Shown piece after piece: positions 1 to 7,496 of a stretch of DNA of 11,165 bases; positions within the stretch are counted from its first letter, which is position 1, and the number at the start of each line of letters is the position of its first letter. A model generated the notes under the pieces. The model was given only the letters and a program-made list of their open reading frames with translations. It was not told the DNA's origin and did no database searches. A program made the position numbers and the translations under genes. Source of the DNA: Planctomycetaceae bacterium (GTDB lineage: Bacteria > Planctomycetota > Planctomycetia > Pirellulales > Thermoguttaceae); NCBI GenBank assembly GCA_031287585.1, contig JAITST010000202.1:1-11165 (forward strand). Direction: 5' to 3'.

Positions 1-30
1 TAAAAATCCCACAATAAGTTTTACACACCC
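1..30 (+). repeat. Terminal repeat of a mobile element, cut by the window start
   Basis: Bases 15-30 read TAAGTTTTACACACCC and are identical to the last 16 bases of the window (11150-11165). Upstream of them, TCCCACAA resembles the TCCCCCAC found at the same place in the right-hand copy, so the similarity covers about 24-28 bases with small differences. The likely reading is the outer end of an element of the same type as the one at 10996-11165, with its body lying outside the window to the left. The element family is not identified. Confidence 0.6.
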
Positions 31-45
31 TCAAACTTACACCTC

Positions 46-73
46 TTGATTTTTTGGGAGTGGCTGTTATACT
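46..73 (+). promoter_or_regulatory. Sigma70-type promoter for the beta-galactosidase
   Basis: A TTGATT -35 box (46-51), a 16-base spacer and a TATACT -10 box (68-73, five of six consensus bases) predict transcription from about base 80. That gives a 5' leader of about 65 bases before the ATG at 146. The promoter lies only 16 bases inside the terminal repeat at 1-30 and does not use the repeat sequence. The call rests on consensus matching alone. Confidence 0.5.
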
Positions 74-145
74 CTTGTTCAGTTTTAGTGCGGTTTTGGT
101 TGCCGCTTTTTTCCCTTGATTTCTACAAAACTACTTAATACTACT

Positions 146-3100
146 ATGAAACATTATCTATCTTTTTGTACGTTGTTTGTTATGGTTACTTGTTGTTTGC
201 CGTTCGCTTTCGGGCAGGAGGATTTGCCGGAATGGTTGAATCCTAAAATTACCAGCATCAACAAATTACCGCCCCGTTCTTCCGTTGTGGTACCGTTTTA
301 TAATGGTAACGAGCGGGATTGTGTTATACTTAATGGCGAGTGGAAATTTTCTCTCGTTTCCAAACCGTCAGACCGGATTGTTGACTTTGCCAAGACCGAC
401 TACGACGACTCAAAGTGGCTCAATCTGCCGGTTCCCTCTAACTGGCAAATGCCGATGTTCACTGGTAATCTCAAATCGCACGCTCCCAAAAATCTTGGCG
501 GAGTTGTCAATGATTATCCAATTTACGTGAATATCCCATACCCATGGCAACGTACTAACGGCAAATGGACACCGCCTGTTATCCCCGCCGACTATAATCC
601 TGTCGGTATGTATCGCCGCGACTTTTCGTTACCGAAATCATACGATGGTCACGACATCATTCTCCACTTCGCGGGCGTTGAATCCTGTTTCTACGTTTGG
701 GTCAACGGCGAGAAAGTCGGTATGAACAAAGACAGCCGCACCGCTGCCGAGTTCGACATCACAAAGTTTGTCAAAGCGGGTAAGAATAAAATCGCTGTCG
801 AAGTGTTTCGTTGGTCTGACGGTTCGTGGCTCGAATGTCAGGACTTCTGGCGTTTGAGCGGTATATTCCGTGATGTGTTTGTTTACTCGTTAGCGAAAAA
901 CCGTATCGACGATGTCAAAGTCATAACCGACCTCGACGACAAATACGAATCGGCAACACTTAACGTTACAGTCACACGAACACCCGAAACGCCTGTCCAC
1001 GCCGACCTTGTCATCGACGATAAACGTACACCGCTCCGTTCTGACCGTTCGCTCGGCACTACCGGTAACTTTATGCTCAAACTTCCAAACCCAAAACTAT
1101 GGTCTGCCGAAACACCGAACCTCTACACGCTCGAACTGACAGCCGGCAAACAGAAAATCGCGTTTCCAATTGGTTTCCGCACTTCCGAAATCAAGAACGC
1201 GCAGTTGCTCGTCAACGGCAAACCGATTCTGATAAAAGGTACGAATCGCCACGAACATTGTGAAGTAACCGGACATTACGTTACGGTTGATTTAATGTTA
1301 CGTGACATTAAACTAATGAAAGAACACAACATCAACGCTGTCCGAACGTCGCACTATCCGAACGACCCGCGTTGGTATTTTCTCTGCGATAAGTACGGAA
1401 TTTATCTTATCGACGAAGCAAACATCGAATCTCACGGAATGGGTTACGGTGCGGAATCGCTCGCAAAAAATCCATTGTTCGATAAGCCGCATCTTGACCG
1501 CACTATTCGTATGTATGAACGCGATAAGAATCATCCGTCGGTTATCATTTGGTCGCTAGGTAATGAAGCGGGTAACGGCGAAAATTTTATGGCGACTTAT
1601 GATTGGCTCAAAGCACACGACAAAACACGTCCGGTTCATTACGAACGCGCAGGTCACGACCGTAATACCGACATAATTTGCCCGATGTACGCGAGTGCGA
1701 AGAGTATTGAGAATTACGCGAAGAGTGACGGTAATCGTCCGCTTATTCTGTGTGAGTATGCTCACGCGATGGGTAACAGTACCGGTAACTTGCAGGATTA
1801 TTGGGACGTTATTGAATCGTATCCGAAACTGCAAGGCGGTTTTATATGGGACTGGGTTGACCAAGGTTTGCTAACAGATACGCCGTCGAAGCGGCAGGTT
1901 GAAAAACCGACATTCGCGACGGTGAGCGGTACGGTCAATGAAATTGCTGGTAAGAAAGCGTTGACTGGTTACGCGGTTGTACCGAAGCCGGAAACGATTG
2001 ACGTTGGCAAACGTAAAGTCAAACTCGAAGCGGTCGTTTATCCGCTCGGCGGGAAGGAAGCACCGTTCATCGGTAAAGGCGATACGCAGTTTGGTTTGAA
2101 ACAGAAAGACCAAGACAAAATTCAATTTTACATTCACAACGAAAACGGTTGGATTGACATTACCGTACCGAATCCAGAGAATTGGTTTAACAACTGGCAT
2201 ACGATAACCGGCGTGTATGATGGTGAGAAACTTGCGTTGTCAGTTGACGGCAAAGAACTCGCGTCAAAACCGTATAGCGGCGGAATCAGTAACGCGCCGG
2301 AGCCAGTTGAAATCGGACGAAACGGGCATCACACTTCACGTGTTGTCAATGCTTATATCGCGTCGGCGAAAATTGTTCTCGACGACGAAGCGGTTGTCGA
2401 TGTTGACTTTGCAAACGCGACGGAACACGACAGCGGCAAGGGCTTATACTACGCATTCGGCGGCGACTTCGGACCAGCGGGCGTTCCGAGCGACCAAAAT
2501 TTTTGTATGAACGGTCTCGTTGGTGCTGACCGTTCGCTGCATCCGGCGATGCGTGAAGTGAAGAAAGTTTACCAACACATCAAGATAGCAATGACAGACG
2601 ACGGCAAGTTGCGGATTACGAACGGACAATTCTTCAAGGACTTGTCCGATTACACGGCGACTATCCAATTGCTTGTCGGCGGTAAAGTTATTCGCGAGTT
2701 GCCGGTGACTGGTTTTGAAAACGTGAAACCGCAGGAGTCGATTGATATTGCATTGCCGCTGGCTGTTCCGATGATTGCGGGTGAACGGTTTTACAACGTT
2801 TTCTTCCGTCTAAAAGACGCGGCACCGCTTTTGCCGAAGGGACATACTGTTGCGTATGAACAGTTTTATCTCGGCGGTGAAAAGATTCCGACAGGTTTTG
2901 GCGGTGCGAAAACACCGATTGATAAAGTTGTGAAAACGATGCCAACGCCGGACTTCTGGCGTGCGCCAACCGACAACGACCGCGGCAATAATATGCGGGG
3001 ACGGTTAGGTCTATGGAAGAATTTTGACGGCGCGAAAGTCGAAACGGAAACGTTGGAAAACGGTGACATTATTGTTACGCTCAAAGTCAAACGACCAGCA

Positions 3101-3706
3101 AACTCGCCGGAGATTCCGCGTGTCGGAACGAGGTTGGTACTGAACAGCGATTACGATCAGGTTGAGTACTACGGACGAGGACCGGATGAAAATTACATTG
3201 ACCGCAAAACGGGGGCATTGGTAGGACGTTATACGACGAGTGTTGATGAAATGTTTGTAAACTATTCGGAGCCGGGTGAGTATGGTAATCGTACAGACGT
3301 GCGGTGGGTGAAGTTTACGAATAAATCGGGTGAGGGAGTGATGTTCGCTGCGTTGCCTAGCGAGGACGATATGAAGAAGAGCAGTCGCGGTGACCGTTAT
3401 AAACCAGATGCCGGAACAATAGCGTTCAGTGCAAGCCGTTATGACCGTAAAGAACTGGAAACGAAAGACCATCCGTACAAGATGGATAAGTCGGATGTAA
3501 TTTACGTTAACATTGACCTGCTGCAACAAGGAGTAGGCGGAGACGATAGTTGGGGGGCACAACCGCTCGAAAAGTATAAACTAAAAGAACAAGAGTACAC
3601 CCTGCGATACGTAATCCGTACAATATACGCAACGGACGACGGTACAACATCAGGGTCAACACGCGGAAATAGTCTGCAAAGACCGAGACTGAAACGCGGA
3701 AGATAA
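146..3706 (+). CDS. Secreted LacZ-type GH2 beta-galactosidase with an inserted LamG-like domain
   Basis: Predicted 1186-residue exported glycoside hydrolase of family 2, likely hydrolysing terminal beta-galactosides. Residues 1-23 form a signal peptide (hydrophobic core, then AFG before Q24). The LacZ five-domain order follows: sugar-binding jelly roll (about 45-250), Ig-like domain (to about 352), TIM barrel, second Ig-like domain and large C-terminal beta-sandwich (about 930-1170). The GH2 signature RTSHYPNDPRWYFLCDKYG is intact. The acid/base is E474 (in SLGNEAGNG), the nucleophile E537 (in CEYAHAMGNS), the metal ligands E428 and H430 (IESHG), and W1136 (GGDDSWG) matches the LacZ substrate-site tryptophan. 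About 187 residues (579-765) with the look of a LamG/concanavalin fold interrupt the barrel between WDWVDQGLL and YYAFGGDFG. The C-terminal tail is basic and of low complexity. ATG at 146 is chosen over TTG at 116 because it gives a normal signal peptide and shares the ACTATG start context of other genes here. Beta-glucuronidase is less likely given the C-terminal LacZ domain. Confidence 0.93.
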   Translation: MKHYLSFCTLFVMVTCCLPFAFGQEDLPEWLNPKITSINKLPPRSSVVVPFYNGNERDCVILNGEWKFSLVSKPSDRIVDFAKTDYDDSKWLNLPVPSNWQMPMFTGNLKSHAPKNLGGVVNDYPIYVNIPYPWQRTNGKWTPPVIPADYNPVGMYRRDFSLPKSYDGHDIILHFAGVESCFYVWVNGEKVGMNKDSRTAAEFDITKFVKAGKNKIAVEVFRWSDGSWLECQDFWRLSGIFRDVFVYSLAKNRIDDVKVITDLDDKYESATLNVTVTRTPETPVHADLVIDDKRTPLRSDRSLGTTGNFMLKLPNPKLWSAETPNLYTLELTAGKQKIAFPIGFRTSEIKNAQLLVNGKPILIKGTNRHEHCEVTGHYVTVDLMLRDIKLMKEHNINAVRTSHYPNDPRWYFLCDKYGIYLIDEANIESHGMGYGAESLAKNPLFDKPHLDRTIRMYERDKNHPSVIIWSLGNEAGNGENFMATYDWLKAHDKTRPVHYERAGHDRNTDIICPMYASAKSIENYAKSDGNRPLILCEYAHAMGNSTGNLQDYWDVIESYPKLQGGFIWDWVDQGLLTDTPSKRQVEKPTFATVSGTVNEIAGKKALTGYAVVPKPETIDVGKRKVKLEAVVYPLGGKEAPFIGKGDTQFGLKQKDQDKIQFYIHNENGWIDITVPNPENWFNNWHTITGVYDGEKLALSVDGKELASKPYSGGISNAPEPVEIGRNGHHTSRVVNAYIASAKIVLDDEAVVDVDFANATEHDSGKGLYYAFGGDFGPAGVPSDQNFCMNGLVGADRSLHPAMREVKKVYQHIKIAMTDDGKLRITNGQFFKDLSDYTATIQLLVGGKVIRELPVTGFENVKPQESIDIALPLAVPMIAGERFYNVFFRLKDAAPLLPKGHTVAYEQFYLGGEKIPTGFGGAKTPIDKVVKTMPTPDFWRAPTDNDRGNNMRGRLGLWKNFDGAKVETETLENGDIIVTLKVKRPANSPEIPRVGTRLVLNSDYDQVEYYGRGPDENYIDRKTGALVGRYTTSVDEMFVNYSEPGEYGNRTDVRWVKFTNKSGEGVMFAALPSEDDMKKSSRGDRYKPDAGTIAFSASRYDRKELETKDHPYKMDKSDVIYVNIDLLQQGVGGDDSWGAQPLEKYKLKEQEYTLRYVIRTIYATDDGTTSGSTRGNSLQRPRLKRGR

Positions 3707-4034
3707 TCGCGGTTGACGTATTATGGGCTAAATTGTGATTATATTGTAACCGCGCAACATCATTAAGTCCACGCTATTTGGATGGATGTTGATGGAAATA
3801 ATTTTAGTACAAACTGTTACTACGAATCGTTGCCCCGAATGGGGTGACGATTTGTGTTAGTTTTGCGGTACGTCGCCCCAAAATTAACACAATTAAATGT
3901 CATTTGCGAGTCTGTTATCCTATTCCCGTGATATGTCTCTGCTTATCCGTGACATTTGATACCAATTCTACCAATTATTATCAACCGCGTTTGCATTACT
4001 TGTCAATATATGACGTTTGCCTCGTTATTGCAAA
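3707..4034. other. Intergenic region between the beta-galactosidase and sulfatase genes
   Basis: No convincing gene is present; open frames here lack a usable start and family-like sequence. Just after the galactosidase stop, CGCGGTT (3708-3714) and AACCGCG (3748-3754) form a 7-bp inverted repeat with a 33-base loop, too open to call a terminator. Two much stronger adjacent hairpins follow at 3822-3892 and are listed separately. From 3893 to 4034 the DNA is AT-rich with no structure I can support. Confidence 0.6.
3822..3892. terminator. Tandem hairpins after the beta-galactosidase gene, possible terminator
   Basis: Hairpin A (3822-3855) has the arms ACGAATCGTTGCCCC and GGGGTGACGATTTGT around a GAAT loop, about 15 pairs including some G-U. 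Hairpin B (3852-3892) has the arms TTGTGTTAGTTTTG and CAAAATTAACACAA around a 13-base loop, 14 pairs including one G-U. They share four bases (3852-3855), so in RNA they compete slightly at the junction. Neither is followed by a clean U tract, so the terminator role is a guess from position. A dispersed palindromic repeat or an mRNA 3' end stabiliser is an equal alternative. Confidence 0.4.
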
Positions 4035-4050
4035 TTGGCACACACCTTGC
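4035..4050 (+). promoter_or_regulatory. Sigma54-type (-24/-12) promoter upstream of the sulfatase
   Basis: TTGGCAC (4035-4041), five bases, then TTGC (4047-4050) matches the sigma54 consensus TGGCAC-N5-TTGC, including the essential GG and GC dinucleotides with correct spacing. Transcription would start near 4062, giving a leader of about 94 bases before the ATG at 4156. If real, the sulfatase would need an enhancer-binding activator. No activator gene lies in this window, and I see no clear paired upstream activator site. Confidence 0.5.
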
Positions 4051-4155
4051 GATATTGTGCCATTAGTAGGTTGCCTCTGAAACTTCACTTTTTCATAGCA
4101 AGCAAAAGTCAACTGTATTTTGTCAAACTTATTAAAACCAATAACAAACTTCACT

Positions 4156-5688
4156 ATGTCCACAAACTTTATATCGCGTTTTTTGTATGTTGTTTTCGTC
4201 GCTGTTTACTTGACGGTATTGTTACACGCAGCGGACAGATCGAAGTCACCGCTTAACATTCTTCTAATCACTGCCGACGATATGAATTACGACGCTCTCG
4301 GCGTGACTGGTTGCAAAATCGCAAACATTACACCGAATCTCGACTCACTCGCGAGTCAGGGGATTTTATTCAAACGTGCTTTTGTAACAGCGTCGGTTTG
4401 TCAGACTAGCCGCGAGGTTCTGATGACTGGTCGTTATCCGCACAACAACGGCGGTGTTGGTTTTATTCCAATCAACGACGACGTGCCGACTCTTCAGGAA
4501 TCGCTTGATAAGGCAGGTTATTTTAAGGGCATTTTTGCAAAGGTCGCTCATCTCGCACCAATCGAAAAGTTTCACTGGAACGTTATTGTTGAACCTGCGA
4601 AACTTATTTCAGGACGTGACCCCGAAAAGTTTTATTCGTGCAGTACCGACTTTTTCGCACAAGCAAAAGCCGCCGGAAAACCGTTTTTCCTGATGGCAAA
4701 CTCGCAAGACCCGCATCGTCCGTTTGCCGGAAGTGATGCCGAAAATAACGCCCGCCGCGCTAATCAAAAGTTCCCGTCTGTATCCAGAACTATTCAACCG
4801 AGTGAGGTTGAAATACCGGGATTTCTGCCCGATTTGCCAAACATTCGCAAGGAAGTTGCGGAATACTATACGTCGGTACATCGTTGCGACGAAACGGTTG
4901 GTAAGATTTTGCAGGCACTCAAAGAGTCCGGTTTGGAAGACAACACGTTGGTTATGTTTCTGAGCGATAACGGTATGTCGTTTCCGTTTTCAAAGACAAA
5001 CGTTTATCGTTCAAGTCATCAAACTCCCTGGATTGTTCGTTATCCCAACGTGACGAAAGCAGGACAAGTTGACGAAACACATTTCATTTCAGGTATTGAC
5101 TTTATGCCGACGATTCTCGAAGCTGCCGGATTACCGACAGTCGAGAAGATGGACGGTAATTCATTTTTACCGCTGCTGAAAGGCGAAAAGCAACCTTCAA
5201 GAAACTACGTCTATACAACATTCTACCAGACATCCGGCAAGATGGATTTTCCGATGCGGGCAATTCGCACCGAACAATACGGATACTTGTTCAGCCCTTG
5301 GTCTGACGGCGAACTTATTTTTAAGAACGAATCGCAAAGCGGTTTGACATTCAACGCAATGCAAAAAGCCGCATCTGATGACAAGTATATCGCAGATCGC
5401 GTCGAACTTTTTCTGAAACGTGTCAATGATGAGTTATACGATTACAAAAACGACCCGAGTGCGTTAAATAATCTAGTGAACGACGAGAGGTTAAAAGAAG
5501 AGCGGGACAAACTTCGTCAACTGATGTTGAAAGTAATGAGAGAGGCAAACGACCCACTGGTTAAGTCGTTAGAGTCATTCATAGAAACCGGTACACCAGA
5601 CAACACCGGAATAAACATAGGACAAGCCCAAAGAACTGACAGGCAAAACCAAAGACGTAGCAATAGGCAAAATGACGTAAATGAGTGA
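4156..5688 (+). CDS. Secreted type I (formylglycine) sulfatase with an atypical CQTSR active-site motif
   Basis: Predicted 510-residue exported sulfatase of the alkaline-phosphatase superfamily, resembling the heparan N-sulfatase-like group common in planctomycetes. It would release sulfate from sulfated glycans. Residues 1-29 form a signal peptide (ending LLHA before AD). Calcium ligands are visible: D41-D42 in ITADDMN and D271-N272 in LSDNGMS. Other active-site candidates are K129/H132 (AKVAHL), H187 (SQDPHRPF) and K280. The catalytic cysteine is C82 in VCQTSREVLMTGRYPHNNG. Its motif is C-Q-T-S-R, whereas the consensus for conversion to formylglycine is C-x-P/A-x-R, so T84 is unusual. The C-terminus (about 440-510) is charged, with a Q/N/R-rich tail. 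ATG at 4156 is preferred to TTG at 4120 because it gives a compact signal peptide. The gene follows the beta-galactosidase by 449 bases and seems to be separately transcribed. Substrate cannot be read from sequence. Confidence 0.9.
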   Translation: MSTNFISRFLYVVFVAVYLTVLLHAADRSKSPLNILLITADDMNYDALGVTGCKIANITPNLDSLASQGILFKRAFVTASVCQTSREVLMTGRYPHNNGGVGFIPINDDVPTLQESLDKAGYFKGIFAKVAHLAPIEKFHWNVIVEPAKLISGRDPEKFYSCSTDFFAQAKAAGKPFFLMANSQDPHRPFAGSDAENNARRANQKFPSVSRTIQPSEVEIPGFLPDLPNIRKEVAEYYTSVHRCDETVGKILQALKESGLEDNTLVMFLSDNGMSFPFSKTNVYRSSHQTPWIVRYPNVTKAGQVDETHFISGIDFMPTILEAAGLPTVEKMDGNSFLPLLKGEKQPSRNYVYTTFYQTSGKMDFPMRAIRTEQYGYLFSPWSDGELIFKNESQSGLTFNAMQKAASDDKYIADRVELFLKRVNDELYDYKNDPSALNNLVNDERLKEERDKLRQLMLKVMREANDPLVKSLESFIETGTPDNTGINIGQAQRTDRQNQRRSNRQNDVNE

Positions 5689-6146
5689 GAGTTTGCAAAA
5701 TCTATTACGTGTTGTGCGTAGAGACTAATGAACGCTAGCGAGTGGTTTGGAGATAAATTTTAGAACGTAGATAGCGATACTTCGCGTCTGTGGAGTATGA
5801 CACCAACACATAGACACAAAGCATTGTGTCTCTACGAAAATACATAATGTTTTAACAAGATATCTGTGTCCCATTCTGCATCTTGAAAAACCGTTAAACC
5901 ATCGCTTCGTGATTCGCGAGTACAAATCACGTCTTATTTTCCTTCTCTTTACGTTCACCTGCATTTTCCAAATTTTGGTCGTGTGCGGAATTTATGGGTG
6001 AATGTCGTGAAATACCAAAATTTTAGCGGTATTGACCATCACATCAATAATTATGGGACACGCCCCAATTTTTCATCCGGCGAGAACGTATATTTTTAGT
6101 ACATCGGTAACATTGGCAAATCCGTGAACGATTCTTTGAAACGAAC
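5689..6146. other. Intergenic region after the sulfatase
   Basis: No gene is supported between the sulfatase stop and the promoter at 6147. The region contains the inverted-repeat segment at 5717-5836, listed separately. Further on, AATACC and GGTATT around an AAAATTTT core make a small palindrome near 6011-6034. No tRNA-like cloverleaf or protein-like reading frame was found by eye. Confidence 0.5.
5717..5836. repeat. 120-base segment with inverted ends and an internal palindrome
   Basis: CGTAGAGAC (5717-5725) and its exact complement GTCTCTACG (5828-5836) bound a 120-base segment. Inside, next to the right end, AGACACAA-AGCA-TTGTGTCT (5812-5831) is a perfect 8-bp hairpin with a 4-base loop. 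Palindromes built on GTAGAGAC...GTCTCTAC occur as dispersed repeats in several bacteria, so this may be a REP-like or miniature-element remnant. With only 9-base ends, chance or a simple palindrome is possible. Confidence 0.35.
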
Positions 6147-6175
6147 TTGACTGCGTCTCGGGTTTGCGATAGAAT
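6147..6175 (+). promoter_or_regulatory. Sigma70-type promoter for the membrane-anchored protein
   Basis: TTGACT (6147-6152), an exact 17-base spacer, then TAGAAT (6170-6175), each five of six consensus bases. The predicted start near 6182 leaves a 5' leader of about 119 bases before the ATG at 6301. The inverted repeat at 6184-6197 lies just at the predicted start point, where a repressor could act. Confidence 0.55.
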
Positions 6176-6183
6176 ACTCTGTT

Positions 6184-6197
6184 GACAATCCATTGTC
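6184..6197. promoter_or_regulatory. Palindrome at the predicted transcription start, candidate operator
   Basis: GACAAT-CC-ATTGTC is a perfect 6+6 inverted repeat with a 2-base centre. It directly follows the -10 box of the promoter at 6147-6175. Position and symmetry suit a dimeric repressor site, but no regulator is known and the repeat is short. The TTGACA at 6182-6187 inside it has no matching -10 box downstream and is not called a promoter. Confidence 0.3.
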
Positions 6198-6300
6198 GGA
6201 AGTGGGGGGAGGTGAAGGTTTTTTGTTTGTATTACATCTTACACCAAACACCTACTTTTTTGCAAGAGCAAAATTTGGAAAGTGCAGTTTGAACTCAACT

Positions 6301-7293
6301 ATGAAAATTATAACACATTGTTTCCCGCAAGTTTTTTTATTCATCATTTTATTCTCATTTTGTAATGTGACAACATCAGAAGAAATTACTCCGTCTATGC
6401 AAAAAAAAGTCGAAATGGCTTTGCATGGTATTGATGATTCACTTATACGAATAAATTCAGGTATCTGTCGCATCGTTGGACATACTACTGACACGGCAAG
6501 GAATAAAAAAGATGAAAATATTTTTATCGCATTTGACTATTCTAAAAAGTTTTACAGGTGTGACAATGAAATAGTTCGCTCATTACTTACGTATGAATAT
6601 TACTATGAAATATGGATGCCAGATATCCACAATTCATCTGCGGTACGTTGTTTACCTACAGAAAGGCAAATTGCTCCGATGTTGAATATGGTGGATGTTC
6701 AGTCAATTCCCTTCTATACTCCCATCGGAATTCACCTGCAATACGACTACCAAGAGAAACATCGAAAAAGACTTTTTCTCCACAAGTTACTTTATGCAGA
6801 GGATTTGCCCAATAACATACTTCACATAAAATTCGAAATGAATCGTGACCCTGGATATCAATCTGTGCAAGCAGAGTATTGGCTTTCAAAAAAATATGAT
6901 TATCTTCCTGTACATATTGAATATAGTTTTGGTTGTCAATGTGACATTTCATGGAAAAATATCAACCACACATGGGTTCCTGAAACCTATTCTCAAAAAT
7001 CAGAACGTGGGTATGGGGTCGAATGGAAAATTGATTGGGAATCAGTAAACGAGCCAGTTCCGCATAAATACTTTGACGTGACCTTGCTTACCGATAAAGA
7101 ACTTCCACTTTACACGACAGAATCTGGATCGTTGGTGGAGATTGGAAAATTTGGACCAAAACCAGCCCCGCCGCCCCCTTTACATCCGCGTGTGAATTGG
7201 GTAGGGCGGTTCTTAATGATAGCAGGAATCATTATGATAATTACCAGTCTAATCAAAAAAATCTACGATTGGCGAGCAAGGCGGAGCAAATGA
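6301..7293 (+). CDS. Unrecognised exported protein with a C-terminal membrane anchor
   Basis: I do not recognise the family. The 330-residue product starts with a signal peptide (hydrophobic residues about 8-21, possible cleavage near TTS before E27). A long region rich in alternating aromatic and polar residues, probably beta-rich, follows. Then comes a proline segment (PKPAPPPPLHP, about 285-295), one membrane helix (about 303-318, FLMIAGIIMIITSLI) and a basic tail (KKIYDWRARRSK). The implied topology is type I: a large extracytoplasmic domain held by one C-terminal helix. Phrases such as ENIFIAFDYSKKFYRCD, WLSKKYDYLPVHIEY and WKNINHTWVPETYS suggest a LolA/LppX-like beta-sheet fold, but that is only an impression. 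ATG at 6301 is chosen because it gives a clean signal peptide. A TTG at 6223 in the same frame has a better Shine-Dalgarno sequence but would put 26 residues before the signal. Base composition is visibly more AT-rich than the flanking enzyme genes. Confidence 0.75.
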   Translation: MKIITHCFPQVFLFIILFSFCNVTTSEEITPSMQKKVEMALHGIDDSLIRINSGICRIVGHTTDTARNKKDENIFIAFDYSKKFYRCDNEIVRSLLTYEYYYEIWMPDIHNSSAVRCLPTERQIAPMLNMVDVQSIPFYTPIGIHLQYDYQEKHRKRLFLHKLLYAEDLPNNILHIKFEMNRDPGYQSVQAEYWLSKKYDYLPVHIEYSFGCQCDISWKNINHTWVPETYSQKSERGYGVEWKIDWESVNEPVPHKYFDVTLLTDKELPLYTTESGSLVEIGKFGPKPAPPPPLHPRVNWVGRFLMIAGIIMIITSLIKKIYDWRARRSK

Positions 7294-7496
7294 ATCGTTG
7301 TTGTTTTGTTAATGTCATCATTTTGACTTACTCAAACTGTAAATGGCATATTGACGTAGTTTGTGTATTTTATCATATTTGCCTTGAAATTGGGGCATTA
7401 TACAAATTGTCACTCTGATTTTGATCCGTACAAATGGATAAAATCCACCCACCTCTCAACTACCGTGATACATTGAAATACAACACGTTACATCAC

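Noticed and set aside
116..145. TTG start that would lengthen the beta-galactosidase by 10 residues
   Set aside because: The ATG at 146 directly gives a standard signal peptide and shares its start context with other genes; the extension adds only polar residues before it.
3011..3562. 183-residue open frame antisense to the beta-galactosidase
   Set aside because: It lies wholly inside a well-conserved coding region on the other strand and has no domain-like sequence; it is a shadow of the codon bias of the real gene.
3844..4256. Two small + strand open frames between the galactosidase and sulfatase
   Set aside because: They lack plausible start signals, run through the hairpins or into the sulfatase start in another frame, and do not look like proteins.
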